Shown: positions 17,801 to 28,119, counted from the first letter of the stretch. The stretch is 64,000 bases of DNA from Pseudomonas coleopterorum (GCF_900105555.1 NZ_FNTZ01000001.1:4715001-4779000), one strand, 5' to 3'. Numbers and translations are program-made. Notes: generated by a model not told the origin, from the sequence alone.

Positions 17801-17811
17801 CTGTCACAGGC

Positions 17812-18585
17812 TTAAAAAGCGGGAAGCACCGCGCCCTTGTATTTCTCGGTGATGAACTGCTTGAGCTCGGGGCTGTGCAGCGCGGTGGCCAGTTTCTGCA
17901 TGGCCGGTGAGTCCTTGTTGTCCGGGCGCGCCACCAGAATGTTCACGTAGGGCGAGTCGTTACCTTCGATGAACAACGCATCTTTGGACGGATCCAGCTT
18001 GGCTTCCAGGGCGTAGTTGGTGTTGATCAGCGCCAGGTCGACCTGCGTCAGTACGCGCGGGATGGTCGCCGCTTCCAGCTCACGGATCTTCAAGCCCTTG
18101 GGGTTCTCGACGATGTCCTTGGTGGTGGCCAGGATGTTGCTCTGGTCCTTGAGGCGAATCAGGCCGTATTTCTGCAGCAGCAACAGGGCACGACCGCCGT
18201 TGGTGGCGTCGTTGGGCACCACCACGTTGGCGCCGTTGCCCAGCTCGTCGAGCTGCTTGATCTTGCTCGAATAGGCGCCCAGGGGCTCCAGGTGAACGCC
18301 GGTCACGGCGACCAGATCGGTACCCTTGCCCTTGTTGAACTCATCCAGATACGGCTGGTGCTGGAAGAAATTGGCGTCCATGTTCTTCTGCGCGACCTGG
18401 ACGTTGGGCTGGATGTAGTCGGTGAACACCTTGATGTTGAGGTCCACGCCCTGCTCGGCCAGTTGCGGCTTCACGAATTCCAGAATCTCGGCATGGGGCA
18501 CGGCGGTGGCCGCCACGTTCAGGCTTTCGTTGGCCTGGGCGGACAGTGCAGCGACGGCGGCCATGGCGGCCAGTAGTCTTTTCAT
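17812..18585 (-). CDS. metQ: Methionine ABC transporter substrate-binding protein
   Basis: A 257-residue periplasmic binding protein of the NlpA/MetQ family that captures D- and L-methionine. The N-terminus is a signal peptide ending AALSAQA-NES with no lipobox cysteine, so it is predicted to be soluble and not lipidated. VPHAEILEFVKPQL and the NTNYALEA segment are family landmarks. It is the third gene of the metN-metI-metQ operon, 38 bp after metI. Confidence 0.93.
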   Translation of the reverse strand: MKRLLAAMAAVAALSAQANESLNVAATAVPHAEILEFVKPQLAEQGVDLNIKVFTDYIQPNVQVAQKNMDANFFQHQPYLDEFNKGKGTDLVAVTGVHLEPLGAYSSKIKQLDELGNGANVVVPNDATNGGRALLLLQKYGLIRLKDQSNILATTKDIVENPKGLKIRELEAATIPRVLTQVDLALINTNYALEAKLDPSKDALFIEGNDSPYVNILVARPDNKDSPAMQKLATALHSPELKQFITEKYKGAVLPAF

Positions 18586-18623
18586 CTTCGATTTCCTTTT
18601 CGGCCCGTGGGCCAGACCTACGA

Positions 18624-19295
18624 TTATTTGCGAGAGAAGTGCACGACCAGGCGGTCGCCCAGCATCTGCAGCAGTTGGACCATCAGAATCAGGATGATCA
18701 CCGTGACGTACATCACGTTGTCCTGGAAACGCTGGTAGCCGTAGCGAATCGCCAGGTCACCCAGGCCCCCGGCGCCGACCACGCCAGCCATGGCGGTGTA
18801 CGACACCAGCGTGATGGTCGTCACGGTGATGGCCGCTATGATCCCCGGCAGGGCTTCGGGCACCAGCGCCCGGGTGATGATCTGCCGCGTCGTGGCGCCC
18901 ATGGCCTGGGTTGCCTCGATGATGCCGCGGTCGACTTCGCGCAGGGCGGTTTCCACCAGCCGCGCGAAGAAGGGCACGGTGCCGATGACCAGTGGCGGAA
19001 TTGCCCCGGCCACGCCCAGCGACGTCCCCACCAGCACCACGGTGGTGGGGATGAGCAGGATGATCAGGATGATGAACGGCAGCGAGCGGACCACGTTGAC
19101 GATGAACGACAGCACCGCATAGAGCCTGGGCTTTTCGAACATCTGCCGCGGGCTGGTGAGGAACAGCAAAACACCCAGCGGCAGGCCCAGCAGGATGGTG
19201 AACAGCAGCGACGCACCGAGCATCACCAGCGTGTCGAGAGTGGCCTGCCAGATTTCGCTCCAGTCGACGCTGGCGAAGAAGTTGATCAGGTCCAT
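18624..19295 (-). CDS. metI: Methionine ABC transporter permease
   Basis: A 223-residue inner-membrane protein with five or six hydrophobic segments. The ABC permease EAA loop (EATQAMGATTRQIITRAL region, about residues 130-150) contacts MetN. It overlaps metN by one base (TGATG-type junction), indicating translational coupling. Length and sequence fit MetI throughout. Confidence 0.95.
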   Translation of the reverse strand: MDLINFFASVDWSEIWQATLDTLVMLGASLLFTILLGLPLGVLLFLTSPRQMFEKPRLYAVLSFIVNVVRSLPFIILIILLIPTTVVLVGTSLGVAGAIPPLVIGTVPFFARLVETALREVDRGIIEATQAMGATTRQIITRALVPEALPGIIAAITVTTITLVSYTAMAGVVGAGGLGDLAIRYGYQRFQDNVMYVTVIILILMVQLLQMLGDRLVVHFSRK

Positions 19296-20302
19296 CAGCG
19301 CAGCACCTCCATGTGAACGTCGGCAGCGGTGAAGCGGGCGAATGCCGCGTTCATGTCGCCGCCATTGATTGCCAGGGTCAACTGGCCATAGGGGGTGTCC
19401 TTGATGCGATCGATGCGGCCGGCCAGGATGCTGTAGTCGACGCCGGTCTCGCGCGCCACGGTGCCCAGCAGCGGCGCGTAGGTGGCCTCGCCCTGGAAGG
19501 TCAGGCGCACGATGCGGCCTTCCACATGGGCGAAGTCGCTGCGCTGCTCGTTCTCGTCGACTTGCTCGTCTTCCTGAACGAAACGACGGGTGGTCGGATG
19601 CTGTGGGTGCAGGAATACGTCGGCCACAGGGCCTTGTTCGACGATGCGTCCGGCGTCCATCACCGCAACCTGATCGCAGACCCGACGGATCACGTCCATT
19701 TCATGGGTGATGAGCACGATGGTCAGTTGCAGTTCGCGGTTGATCTCGGCCAGCAGTTGCAGGACAGAGGCCGTGGTCTGCGGATCCAGGGCGCTGGTGG
19801 CCTCGTCGCAGAGCAGGATCTTGGGGTTGGTCGACAGCGCGCGGGCGATGCCGACACGCTGCTTCTGACCACCGGACAGCTGTGCCGGGTACTTGCGCGC
19901 ATGGTCGGACAAGCCGACGCGCTCGAGCAACTGGGCCACGCGCTGGTCGATTTCCTTGCGCGACAGGCGCCCGGCCAGGTTCAGCGGCATCGCCACGTTA
20001 TCGGCAACGGTCTTGGAAGCCAGCAGATTGAAATGCTGGAAAATCATGCCGACCTGTTGCCGAAAACCCCGCAGGCCGTCGGCATCGAGCGCGGTGACGT
20101 CTTCACCGTCGACGATGATCGTGCCACCGCTGGGGTTTTCCAGGCGGTTGATCAGGCGCAGCAGCGTGCTTTTGCCCGCGCCGGAGTGGCCGATGAGGCC
20201 GAACACTTGGCCTGCCGGCACCGTGAATCGGGTGGGATGCAGCGCGGGAATTTCCCTACCGGCCACGCGGTAGGTCTTGTGGACATCTTGGAACTCGATC
20301 AC
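19295..20302 (-). CDS. metN: Methionine ABC transporter ATP-binding protein
   Basis: A 335-residue ABC ATPase. Walker A is GHSGAGKST near residue 38, the signature LSGGQKQRV near residue 140, and Walker [13 protein letters not shown] just after. The C-terminal ~90 residues form the NIL domain that binds methionine and inhibits transport when the cell is replete. First gene of metNIQ; it is divergent from katE across a 285-bp gap that must contain both promoters. I saw no convincing methionine operator or riboswitch there. Confidence 0.96.
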   Translation of the reverse strand: MIEFQDVHKTYRVAGREIPALHPTRFTVPAGQVFGLIGHSGAGKSTLLRLINRLENPSGGTIIVDGEDVTALDADGLRGFRQQVGMIFQHFNLLASKTVADNVAMPLNLAGRLSRKEIDQRVAQLLERVGLSDHARKYPAQLSGGQKQRVGIARALSTNPKILLCDEATSALDPQTTASVLQLLAEINRELQLTIVLITHEMDVIRRVCDQVAVMDAGRIVEQGPVADVFLHPQHPTTRRFVQEDEQVDENEQRSDFAHVEGRIVRLTFQGEATYAPLLGTVARETGVDYSILAGRIDRIKDTPYGQLTLAINGGDMNAAFARFTAADVHMEVLR

Positions 20303-20587
20303 GTAGCGAACCTTGTGGGGCGCATGAATGGGGTAGCAGCTGATAGCCGGGCGCGCATTTTAGCCCAGGCGTCCAGTCGTATTTAGCATTTATTTTCGCC
20401 GCAACCTGCGATTTGGCAATAACGCGACTAAAGGTCGGCCTGGCGACCGTTCGTGAAAAAAAAGGAACGCCCCTGCAATTTATCAGGTCACTTGCTGAGT
20501 ATTCCTGACCCATGCCTGCCGTGATCAGGTGAGGGTACTTATCAAAGTCCGACCACGGACTGCCGTGAACCAAGGAGTTAAGGCCCG

Positions 20588-22726
20588 ATGAGCAACAAGA
20601 CCCCCCCTGCCGGCAAGAGCGAAGCGGCTGGCACCGACACTCTGGATCGTCAGAACACCAACGCCAAACTGGAATCGCTCGAGCAGTTCCGTGCCGATGG
20701 CACCGGACAAGCGCTGCGCACCAACCATGGCGTGAAGATCAGCGATAACCAGAACACCCTCAAAGCCGGCGCACGCGGCCCGTCCTTGCTCGAAGACTTC
20801 ATCATGCGTGAGAAGATCACGCACTTCGACCACGAACGCATCCCGGAGCGTATCGTCCACGCCCGCGGTACTGCTGCCCATGGCTTCTTCGAGACCTACG
20901 AAGACCATTCGGCCCTGACCAAGGCTGGCTTCCTGCGCGACCCGGCGAAGAAGACCCCGGTCTTCGTCCGCTTCTCCACCGTGCAGGGCCCACGCGGCTC
21001 GGGTGACACCGTGCGCGACGTGCGTGGGTTCGCCGTGAAGTTCTACACCGACGAAGGCAACTTCGACATGGTCGGCAACAACATGCCGGTCTTCTTCATC
21101 CAGGACGCGATCAAGTTCCCCGACTTCGTTCACGCCGTGAAGCCTGAGCCACACAACGAGATCCCGACCGGCGGTTCCGCTCACGATACCTTCTGGGACT
21201 TCGTCTCGCTGGTGCCTGAGTCTGCGCACATGGTGCTGTGGACCATGTCCGACCGTGCGATCCCGAAAAGCCTGCGTACCATGCAGGGCTTCGGTATCCA
21301 CACCTTCCGTTTCGTCAACGGCGAAGGCAAGGGCACGTTCGTCAAGTTCCACTGGAAGCCAAAGTTCGGCACCTGCTCGCTGGTCTGGGACGAAGCGCAG
21401 AAACTGGCCGGCAAGGACACCGATTTCCACCGCCGCGACCTGTGGGAATCCATCGAGATGGGTGACTACCCGGAATGGGAACTGGGTGTGCAGATCGTGC
21501 CGGAAGAAGACGAACACAAGTTCGAATTCGACCTGCTCGACCCGACCAAGATCATTCCCGAAGAGCTGGTTCCGGTCACTCCGCTGGGCCGCATGGTCCT
21601 GGACCGCAACCCGGACAACTACTTCGCCGAAACCGAACAGGTTGCCTTCTGCCCGGGCCACATCGTTCCCGGTATCGACTTCAGCAACGATCCTCTATTG
21701 CAGGGTCGCCTGTTCTCCTACACCGATACCCAGATCAGCCGTCTCGGTGGGCCGAACTTCCACGAGATCCCGATCAACCGTCCGATCGCGCCGAACCACA
21801 ACGGTCAGCGTGATGCCCAGCACCGCACCCGCATCGACAAGGGCCGTGCGTCCTACGAGCCAAACTCCATTGACGGTGGCTGGCCGAAGGAAACTCCATC
21901 GGCACCGATCGATGGCGGCTTCGAGACCTATCCCGAGCGTGTCGACGCGCACAAGGTCCGCGAGCGCAGCGAATCGTTCTCCGACCACTTCTCGCAAGCC
22001 ACGCTGTTCTTCAACAGCATGAGCCATGCCGAGAAAGAGCACATCATCGCGGCCTACAGCTTCGAATTGGGTAAGGTCGAGCGCGAGTACATTCGTGCCC
22101 GTCAGGTCAACGAAATCCTGGCCAACATCGATCTGGAACTGGCTTCGCGCGTTGCCGCCAACCTGGGTCTGCCTGCGCCGACCAAGGGCACCGTATCAGT
22201 CAAGCCTTCTTCGCTGAAGGAATCGCCTGCGCTGAGCCAGACCAACCTGCTGTCGGGCGACATCAAGAGCCGCAAGGTGGCGATCCTGGTCGCCAACGGT
22301 GTGGATGGCAAAGCGGTCGCTGCGCTGCAGAAGGCGCTCAAGGCCGAAGGCGCACACGCCAAGGTTCTGGGCCCTACCAGCGCACCGGTCAAGACTGCCG
22401 ACGGCCAGACGTTGGCAGTCGACGCTTCCCAGGAAGGTCTGCCGTCGGTGGCTTTCGATGCAGTGTGGGTGCCAGGTGGCGCGGATTCGATCAAGGCACT
22501 GAGCGCCGATGGCGTGGCCTTGCACTACCTGCTCGAAGCCTACAAGCACCTCAAGGCAATCGGTGTCAGCAAGGATGGCAAGGCGCTGCTCGAAGCGCTG
22601 CGCCTGCAGGAAGATGCCGGTCTGCTGGTGGGCGACGATGACAGCACCATCAAGGCGTTCATCGCTGCGATCGCCAAGCATCGCGTGTGGGATCGTGAGC
22701 CGGCCGCCAAAGCCATTCCGGCTTAA
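20588..22726 (+). CDS. katE: Catalase HPII (large-subunit, clade 2)
   Basis: A 712-residue monofunctional heme catalase that removes hydrogen peroxide. The catalytic histidine lies in [15 protein letters not shown] near residue 93, and the proximal heme tyrosine in RLFSYTDTQ near residue 380. The C-terminal ~155 residues form the DJ-1/PfpI-like domain that distinguishes HPII from small catalases. The start follows AAGGAGTTAAGGCCC. In P. aeruginosa metN and the lipoprotein gene next door are neighbours, so katE looks like an insertion into that junction, shared with P. putida. Its stop overlaps the convergent stop by four bases. Confidence 0.96.
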   Translation: MSNKTPPAGKSEAAGTDTLDRQNTNAKLESLEQFRADGTGQALRTNHGVKISDNQNTLKAGARGPSLLEDFIMREKITHFDHERIPERIVHARGTAAHGFFETYEDHSALTKAGFLRDPAKKTPVFVRFSTVQGPRGSGDTVRDVRGFAVKFYTDEGNFDMVGNNMPVFFIQDAIKFPDFVHAVKPEPHNEIPTGGSAHDTFWDFVSLVPESAHMVLWTMSDRAIPKSLRTMQGFGIHTFRFVNGEGKGTFVKFHWKPKFGTCSLVWDEAQKLAGKDTDFHRRDLWESIEMGDYPEWELGVQIVPEEDEHKFEFDLLDPTKIIPEELVPVTPLGRMVLDRNPDNYFAETEQVAFCPGHIVPGIDFSNDPLLQGRLFSYTDTQISRLGGPNFHEIPINRPIAPNHNGQRDAQHRTRIDKGRASYEPNSIDGGWPKETPSAPIDGGFETYPERVDAHKVRERSESFSDHFSQATLFFNSMSHAEKEHIIAAYSFELGKVEREYIRARQVNEILANIDLELASRVAANLGLPAPTKGTVSVKPSSLKESPALSQTNLLSGDIKSRKVAILVANGVDGKAVAALQKALKAEGAHAKVLGPTSAPVKTADGQTLAVDASQEGLPSVAFDAVWVPGGADSIKALSADGVALHYLLEAYKHLKAIGVSKDGKALLEALRLQEDAGLLVGDDDSTIKAFIAAIAKHRVWDREPAAKAIPA

Positions 22727-23430
22727 CGGCGCGGTATAAGCACCACTTGGGTCGGTTGTCCGTGCACCACACGGCGACCGACCTTCAGTTGCATTTCTGG
22801 CAACTGTTCGCTGACGCGCTGCTTGAGCAGCGCTTCCAGCCGGCGATATTCGCCTGGTTGGGCCACCTGAATGATCACATCACATTGGTAATGAACGACG
22901 TCGGTCGCGATGTCGCGCATCTGTGCGCGCAACTGAGGTGCGCTGTGCATCTTCAAAGGCACTGCTGAAACACTGGCGTTCGGATCCAGCACCAAGGCCT
23001 TCGGCCGGGCTTCGGCCGCTTTCAGGGCCGCTTCGGCTTTTTCCAGCTCGGCCTTGCGCGCCTGGGCGATGGCACCATTGACGCCGCCGATGAGGGCCGG
23101 TGCCTGAGGCATCAACACGCGAGCACGGCCCAGCGCAGTGGCCGCCGCATTGACGTCACCCTTTTGCAGCATCACCTGGCTGCGCTGCAGATAGGCCTCG
23201 GCCAACTGCCGCTGCGCCTCGTTGACGCGCGGATCCTGCGGAGCCTGGGCCTGTAGCTTGACCAGCTGATCTTCAGCCGTGGCCAGCTCGCTGCTGGCGA
23301 TATTGGTTTCCAGCTGTTGCCAGGCATCAGGACCTGCGTCAGCGGCAGGGTCGCGCGACGAAGTCTGGCAAGCGGTCAACAGCAGGGAAAGTGTGGCAAG
23401 TAGCAGATAACGGGAGGCGAACGGCTTCAT
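22723..23430 (-). CDS. Conserved lipoprotein with helical (TPR-like) repeats
   Basis: A 235-residue exported lipoprotein: lipobox LLTAC at residues 17-21, then a low-complexity linker. Residues about 40-130 look like helical pairs resembling tetratricopeptide repeats ([30 protein letters not shown]). The C-terminal ~80 residues form a separate domain with no motif I know. It is encoded just past znuB in the same direction, as in P. aeruginosa. A cell-envelope role is likely; no function is assigned. Confidence 0.8.
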   Translation of the reverse strand: MKPFASRYLLLATLSLLLTACQTSSRDPAADAGPDAWQQLETNIASSELATAEDQLVKLQAQAPQDPRVNEAQRQLAEAYLQRSQVMLQKGDVNAAATALGRARVLMPQAPALIGGVNGAIAQARKAELEKAEAALKAAEARPKALVLDPNASVSAVPLKMHSAPQLRAQMRDIATDVVHYQCDVIIQVAQPGEYRRLEALLKQRVSEQLPEMQLKVGRRVVHGQPTQVVLIPRR

Positions 23431-23586
23431 TGCTGCGACTCTCTATTTGCCCAAAAAACGGCCAAGTCTACACCGTGGGGGTGTCGGCGAAAATATGGAC
23501 GCTGAAAATCGCCGATCCGCCGCTTCCGGGCAGTACCTGAGCGAGAGGCGAGCCCTCGCCGTAGAGAGTCTTTTTCTGACAAATGC

Positions 23587-24369
23587 CTACCGCTTGGGCA
23601 AAGCGAAACTCAGCAGAAACAACACCGCAGCACTCACCACGATCGATGGCCCGGCTGGCGTGTCCTTGAACCACGAGAGCGCCAACCCGGCACACACCGC
23701 GATCACCCCCAGCACGCTGGCGCCCAGTGCCATCTGCTCGGGCGAGCGTGCATGGCGTTGGGCGGCCGCCGCCGGAATGATCAGCAATGAAGTGATCAGC
23801 AATACGCCGACGATCTTCATCGCCACCGCGATCACCACGGCGATCAACAGCATCAAGGCCATGCGCAGACCTGCCACGGGCAACCCTTCGATGCGTGCCA
23901 GCTCTTCATGAACGGTGATCGCCAGCAATGGCCGCCACAGGGCGATCAACAGCCCCAGCACCACCACGCTGCCGCCGACGATCCAGTACAGGTCGGTCGC
24001 GCTGATCGCTAACAGATCACCGAACAGATAGCCCATCAGGTCGATGCGCACGTCATGCATGAAGCTCAGCACCACCAGGCCCAGCGACAGGGTGCTCGGC
24101 GCCAGGATCCCCAGCAGGGTGTCCGAGGCCAGCGGCTGGCGTTGCTGCAGCGTCACCAGCAATATCGCCAGCAGCAGGCAGCCCACCGTTACCGCCAGCG
24201 CCGGGCTGATGTCGAGCACGAAGCCCAGGGCCACGCCGAGCAGGGCCGCATGGGACAAGGTATCGCCGAAATAGGCCATGCGGCGCCAGACCACGAACGA
24301 ACCCAGCGGTCCCGCGACCACTGCCAGGGACAGGCCTGCCAGCAAGGCATACAGTAAAAAATCAGCCAT
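23587..24369 (-). CDS. znuB: Zinc ABC transporter permease
   Basis: A 260-residue integral membrane protein with eight or so hydrophobic segments; [12 protein letters not shown] near residue 34 is the conserved loop of the ABC-3 family. It imports Zn2+ captured by ZnuA. Start ATG 24369 lies within the end of znuC (8-bp overlap), so the two are translated together. Longer upstream reading is only the znuC C-terminus in another frame. Confidence 0.95.
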   Translation of the reverse strand: MADFLLYALLAGLSLAVVAGPLGSFVVWRRMAYFGDTLSHAALLGVALGFVLDISPALAVTVGCLLLAILLVTLQQRQPLASDTLLGILAPSTLSLGLVVLSFMHDVRIDLMGYLFGDLLAISATDLYWIVGGSVVVLGLLIALWRPLLAITVHEELARIEGLPVAGLRMALMLLIAVVIAVAMKIVGVLLITSLLIIPAAAAQRHARSPEQMALGASVLGVIAVCAGLALSWFKDTPAGPSIVVSAAVLFLLSFALPKR

Positions 24370-25132
24370 GCTTGCAGCTGTCTCCGTGTACGTGAGTGTC
24401 ACTGACCACGCCGCCATGCAGGTCATGGGCGTGGTCGTGATGATGGTGATAGATCGCCAGGCTCGGCGCGTGGCTGCCGAACAGCTCGACGAAGGCTGGA
24501 TCGCCGCTGACCTGTGCAGGATGACCGGAACAGCAGACGTGGCGGTTCAGACAAACCACCTGATCGGTGGTGCTCATGACCAGATGCAGGTCGTGGGACA
24601 CCATCAGCACGCCGCAGCCATGGCGCTCGCGCAGGCGTGTGATCAGGGCATAGAGTTCGGCCTGGCCGGCCACGTCGACGCCTTGCACCGGCTCGTCGAG
24701 CACCAGCAGTTCGGGCTCGCGCAGCAGCGCTCGCGCCAGCAGCACGCGCTGCATTTCGCCGCCGGACACCGTCTGGATCGGGCTGTCGATGGTCTGCGCG
24801 GCGCCCACTTCCTCCAGCGCCGCCAGGGCACGCGCGCGGTCCACACCCGGCACCAGGCGCAGGAAACGCAGCACCGACAGCGGCAGGGTCGGGTCCACGT
24901 GCAGCTTCTGCGGCATGTAGCCGATGCGCAGCCGAGGCTTGCGCCAGACGCTGCCCGAGTCGGGCTTGAGCAAACCGAGCACGGCACGCACCAGGGTAGT
25001 CTTGCCGGCGCCGTTGGGGCCGATCAAGGTGACGATTTCGCCAGGCTGCACGCACAGATGGATGTCATCGAGCACGCGCTGGCCGGCGAACTCGACGCTG
25101 ACCTGGTCCAGGCGGATCAAGGCTTCGCTCAT
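24362..25132 (-). CDS. znuC: Zinc ABC transporter ATP-binding protein
   Basis: A 256-residue ABC ATPase with Walker [10 protein letters not shown] near residue 37, signature [16 protein letters not shown] near residue 130 and Walker [13 protein letters not shown]. The C-terminus is histidine-rich ([13 protein letters not shown] and HVHGDSCKH), a likely zinc-sensing or zinc-storing tail. Start ATG 25132 overlaps the zur stop (TGATG). Second gene of the zur-znuC-znuB operon. Confidence 0.95.
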   Translation of the reverse strand: MSEALIRLDQVSVEFAGQRVLDDIHLCVQPGEIVTLIGPNGAGKTTLVRAVLGLLKPDSGSVWRKPRLRIGYMPQKLHVDPTLPLSVLRFLRLVPGVDRARALAALEEVGAAQTIDSPIQTVSGGEMQRVLLARALLREPELLVLDEPVQGVDVAGQAELYALITRLRERHGCGVLMVSHDLHLVMSTTDQVVCLNRHVCCSGHPAQVSGDPAFVELFGSHAPSLAIYHHHHDHAHDLHGGVVSDTHVHGDSCKHG

Positions 25133-25614
25133 CACGCCCCCCGGCAGGCCGCGCACAGGCCGACCACTTCCACGGTCTGCCCCTCGACGGCGAAGCCGAT
25201 ACCCTGCGCGCTCTCGACGATGGCATCGCTGATGGTCTTGTGCTCCAGTTCCACGGCCACATGGCAGGTGCGGCAGATCAGGAACTGGCCCTGGTGGGCG
25301 TGCTCGGGATGGTTGCAGCCGATGAAGGCGTTGAGCGAAGCAATGCGGTGCACCAGGTTGTTGTCGAGCAGAAAGTCCAGGGCGCGATAGACCGTGGGCG
25401 GCGCTGCGCGACGGCCATCCTGTTCGCTGAGCACGGCAAGGATGTCGTAGGCCCCCAGCGGCTTGTGGCTTTGCCAGACCAGCTCCAGTACGCGGCGGCG
25501 CAAGGCAGTCAAACGCAGGCCCTGTTTCAGGCACAAGGCATCGGCCTCGCTCAGTGCGTGATGGACGCAATGGGAGTGGTCGTGGGGACGGCTGGCCAGC
25601 GGTGTTTTGGACAT
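25132..25614 (-). CDS. zur: Zinc uptake regulator Zur (Fur family)
   Basis: A 160-residue Fur-family repressor. The N-terminal winged helix is around [13 protein letters not shown] and [10 protein letters not shown]. Structural-zinc cysteines are seen as CRTC near residue 103 and CAAC near residue 155, with His-rich regulatory sites near the N-terminus (HDHSHCVHH) and centre (HPEHAHQG). It is first in the zur-znuC-znuB operon and divergent from znuA, so one Zn-dependent operator can control both directions. Confidence 0.95.
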   Translation of the reverse strand: MSKTPLASRPHDHSHCVHHALSEADALCLKQGLRLTALRRRVLELVWQSHKPLGAYDILAVLSEQDGRRAAPPTVYRALDFLLDNNLVHRIASLNAFIGCNHPEHAHQGQFLICRTCHVAVELEHKTISDAIVESAQGIGFAVEGQTVEVVGLCAACRGA

Positions 25615-25640
25615 GAGCGGCGACGAATTCTGATAGAGAC

Positions 25641-25653
25641 GTTATTATGTTAC
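25641..25653. promoter_or_regulatory. Candidate Zur box in the zur/znuA divergent gap
   Basis: GTTATTATGTTAC lies between the zur start (25614) and the znuA start (25681). It resembles the gamma-proteobacterial Zur consensus GTTATNNTATAAC: the left half is perfect and the right half matches four of six. The gap is only 66 bp, so a single bound dimer could cover both promoters. Confidence 0.6.
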
Positions 25654-25680
25654 CTGTTCTTGCCCCCGAGAGTGTCCATT

Positions 25681-26601
25681 GTGGTTCGTATTTTTGCTCT
25701 TTCCATCGGTTTGCTCGCCGCTTGCATGACCGCCCTGCCGGCACAGGCCCAGGTGCGTGTACTGACCAGCATCAAGCCGGTGCAGCTGATCGCAGCCGCC
25801 GTGCAGGACGGCGTGGGCCAGCCTGAAGTACTGCTGCCGCCCGGCGCCTCGCCGCACCACTATGCGCTGCGACCATCGGACGTACGCCGGGTAGGCGACG
25901 CCGATCTGCTGTACTGGATCGGCCCGGACATGGAAGGCTTTCTGCCCCGCGTCCTGGAGACTCGGCAGAAGCCCACGGTGACCATCCAGACGCTGCCGGG
26001 GCTGCATCTGCGGCATTTCGCCGAGGACAGTCACTCCCACGCCGAGGAAGCGTCGGACCACGATCACGACCATCGCCCAGGCACACTGGACGCCCACCTG
26101 TGGCTTTCCACCGTCAACGCCCGGGTAATCGCCACGCGCATGGCCGCCGACCTGTCCGCGGCCGATCCGGTCAATGCGCCCCGCTACCAGTCCAACCTGG
26201 CGGCGTTCACGCAACGTCTGAATGCACTGGACACCCGCCTGGCCGCGCGGGTTGCGGGTATCCAGGGCAAGCCCTATTTCGTCTTCCACGAGGCTTTCGA
26301 TTATTTCGAGGAAGCCTATGGCCTCAAGCATACGGGCGTATTTGCCGTAGCAGCCGAAGTGCAACCGGGCGCGCAGCATGTTGCCGCAATGCGCCAGCGG
26401 CTGCAGGAAGTGGGCAAGACGTGCGTGTTCAGCGAGCCGCCGATGCGGCCGAAGCTGGCGCAGACCCTGACGGCCGGCCTGCCGGTGACCCTGGCCGAAC
26501 TTGACGCCCTGGGTGGTTTCGACGAGGCCACGGCGACGGGCTACGAGACCCTGCTGGCCAACCTGGCCGACAACCTCGCCGGCTGCCTGGAAAAGCTCTG
26601 A
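25681..26601 (+). CDS. znuA: Zinc ABC transporter substrate-binding protein
   Basis: A 306-residue cluster 9 metal-binding protein with a signal peptide ending PAQAQ. It has the histidine-rich, acidic loop typical of zinc-specific members ([16 protein letters not shown], about residues 117-132). Metal-ligand histidines are visible in [13 protein letters not shown] and FHEAFDY. No ATG is available. GTG 25681 has a GAGAG ribosome-binding site at suitable distance; GTG 25672 is an in-frame alternative adding three residues. Divergent from zur-znuCB. Confidence 0.94.
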   Translation: MVRIFALSIGLLAACMTALPAQAQVRVLTSIKPVQLIAAAVQDGVGQPEVLLPPGASPHHYALRPSDVRRVGDADLLYWIGPDMEGFLPRVLETRQKPTVTIQTLPGLHLRHFAEDSHSHAEEASDHDHDHRPGTLDAHLWLSTVNARVIATRMAADLSAADPVNAPRYQSNLAAFTQRLNALDTRLAARVAGIQGKPYFVFHEAFDYFEEAYGLKHTGVFAVAAEVQPGAQHVAAMRQRLQEVGKTCVFSEPPMRPKLAQTLTAGLPVTLAELDALGGFDEATATGYETLLANLADNLAGCLEKL

Positions 26602-26649
26602 CGCTCCTGCGCTGGGAGCAGGCTCATGTGGCAGCGAGGCGGGCGGCGG

Positions 26650-26817
26650 ACCGTGTGGGAGCGGGGCTCTGCCCGCGAAGGCCGCCCCGCGAAATCAAGC
26701 CCTAGAAAGCAAACGGCAGCGCCACCCCAACCTTCTGCCGCAACCCCAAGCGATCCTGAAAATCCTTATTGTGGGAGCGGGGCTCTGCCCGCGAAGGCCG
26801 CCCCGCGAAATCAAGCC
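26650..26817. repeat. REP pair with a duplicated thrB 3' end
   Basis: Two direct REP copies (about 26655-26685 and 26771-26801) sit in a 116-bp tandem unit directly after thrB, which is on the minus strand. Between them, 26702-26767 repeats the last 66 bases of thrB (26818-26883), stop codon included, with three differences. In the thrB frame two differences are silent (Leu, Gln) and one is Val to Ala. The gap to znuA contains nothing else. Confidence 0.9.
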
Positions 26818-27768
26818 CTAGAAAACAAACGGCAACGCCACCCCAACCTTTTGCCGCAACCCCAAGCGATCCTGAAAATCCTTGGGATCGTGAATCAGCA
26901 CATCCATCCCGGCAAACGACTGCGCCGCGATCAGGCGCGACAGCCAGAAACGCACACAGGCCACGCGCAACATCAGTGGCCAGAGCTGCGCTTCGGCTGC
27001 GGTGAACGGCCGCAGCGCCGCATAGGCACCCAGCAACGCCCGCGCCCGTGGCGCATCCAGCGCACCCTGCTCGTCCGAGCACCAGTCGTTCACGGTGATC
27101 GCCAGGTCGTAGAGCATCGGCCCCGAGCAGGCATTGTAGAAATCGATCACGCCGGTCAGGTGCGTGCCTTCGAACATCACGTTGTCACGGAACAGATCGC
27201 CGTGCAGGTTGGCCTGCGGCAGGGCCAGGATCTGCGCGTGATGCGCCTGGATCTCGGCCAGGGCCGGACGCAGCAATTCGGCAGCCGCCGCGTCGAGGCC
27301 ACCGACCAGCTTTTCGCCCTCCTCCAGCATCCAGTCCAGGCCACGGTCGGTTCGGCGTACCAGTGGTGCGTCCAGGGTTGCCGTGTGAATGTGCGCCAGC
27401 AACTCGCCTACCTGAACGCAGTGCTGGTTGTTCGGTGCCTGCACATGCCGACCGTCCAGGCGCGGCTGCAGCAGGGCTGGTTTGCCGGCGAGGGTACGCA
27501 GCGCGACTCCGTCGGTGGTGCGCAAGGCATAGGGCACCGACAGCTGCGCGTCGTGCAGCACATCGAGCAGTTCGATGAAGAACGGCAAATCCTGAGTCGG
27601 CCCGCGCTCTACCAGAGTCAGTACGTATTCACCCTGCTCCAGGCTGATGAAAAAGTTGCTGTTCTCGGTACCGGCGGCAATCCCCTGGAAGTCCCGCAGA
27701 CGGCCAAGGCCATAAGGGGCCAGAAAGGTTTCGAGCTCGGCGCGGGTCAAGGGTGTAAACACAGACAT
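26818..27768 (-). CDS. thrB: Homoserine kinase (APH-like, ThrB type II)
   Basis: A 316-residue kinase of the aminoglycoside phosphotransferase fold used by pseudomonads for threonine synthesis; it phosphorylates homoserine. The catalytic loop HGDLFRDNVMF is near residue 188 and the metal-binding VIDFYNA follows. Start ATG 27768 (MSVFTPLTRAELETFL) matches family proteins; an in-frame ATG ten codons upstream is less likely. The extreme C-terminus (KDFQDRLGLRQKVGVALPFVF) is duplicated in the adjacent REP array. Confidence 0.93.
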   Translation of the reverse strand: MSVFTPLTRAELETFLAPYGLGRLRDFQGIAAGTENSNFFISLEQGEYVLTLVERGPTQDLPFFIELLDVLHDAQLSVPYALRTTDGVALRTLAGKPALLQPRLDGRHVQAPNNQHCVQVGELLAHIHTATLDAPLVRRTDRGLDWMLEEGEKLVGGLDAAAAELLRPALAEIQAHHAQILALPQANLHGDLFRDNVMFEGTHLTGVIDFYNACSGPMLYDLAITVNDWCSDEQGALDAPRARALLGAYAALRPFTAAEAQLWPLMLRVACVRFWLSRLIAAQSFAGMDVLIHDPKDFQDRLGLRQKVGVALPFVF

Positions 27769-27831
27769 GTCGTAGATTTGCCCATACTGGCGCCACAACG
27801 GCGGCGCCCGGTTGAATTGAAAATTACAGCC

Positions 27832-28119
27832 TCACCACTCGAAGATCTTCCAGGCCGGGATCAACATGTCCGGCTGGTCGGAGCGGATGAAATTGTCGTC
27901 GGTGCCATCGGCGCGCACCAGAAAGTACGGCTTGCCGTGCTTCGGGGTGATCTTGATGGCGTACAGGAAGCCGTTCTGGCGGTACTCCTGAATGGTCTTG
28001 TCGCCGTCCTGGCGAATGGTCACGTCCGGATCGGCCGAAGGCGCATCGTCAGCAGCCTGGACCATCAGCGGGCCGCTCAGCAGCAGTGTCGCGAGCAACA
28101 GGCGTTTTACATTGCGCAT
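27832..28119 (-). CDS. DUF2782 family small exported protein
   Basis: A 95-residue protein with a signal peptide ending MVQAADDA and a small beta-rich domain (VTIRQDGDKTIQEYRQNG and FLYAIKITP). The family is almost always encoded between thrB and polA, as here. Function unknown; a periplasmic location is predicted. Divergent from polA over a 104-bp gap. Confidence 0.88.
   Translation of the reverse strand: MRNVKRLLLATLLLSGPLMVQAADDAPSADPDVTIRQDGDKTIQEYRQNGFLYAIKITPKHGKPYFLVRADGTDDNFIRSDQPDMLIPAWKIFEW

Noticed and set aside
20303..20587. Methionine or SAM riboswitch before metN
   Set aside because: I searched the metN/katE gap by eye for a SAM-type conserved core and saw none; pseudomonads do not usually use one here.
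26702..27082. 126-codon minus-strand frame ending in the duplicated thrB tail
   Set aside because: It uses a different frame inside thrB and only ends in the duplicated tail because of the repeat. It is of interest as evidence for the duplication, not as a gene.
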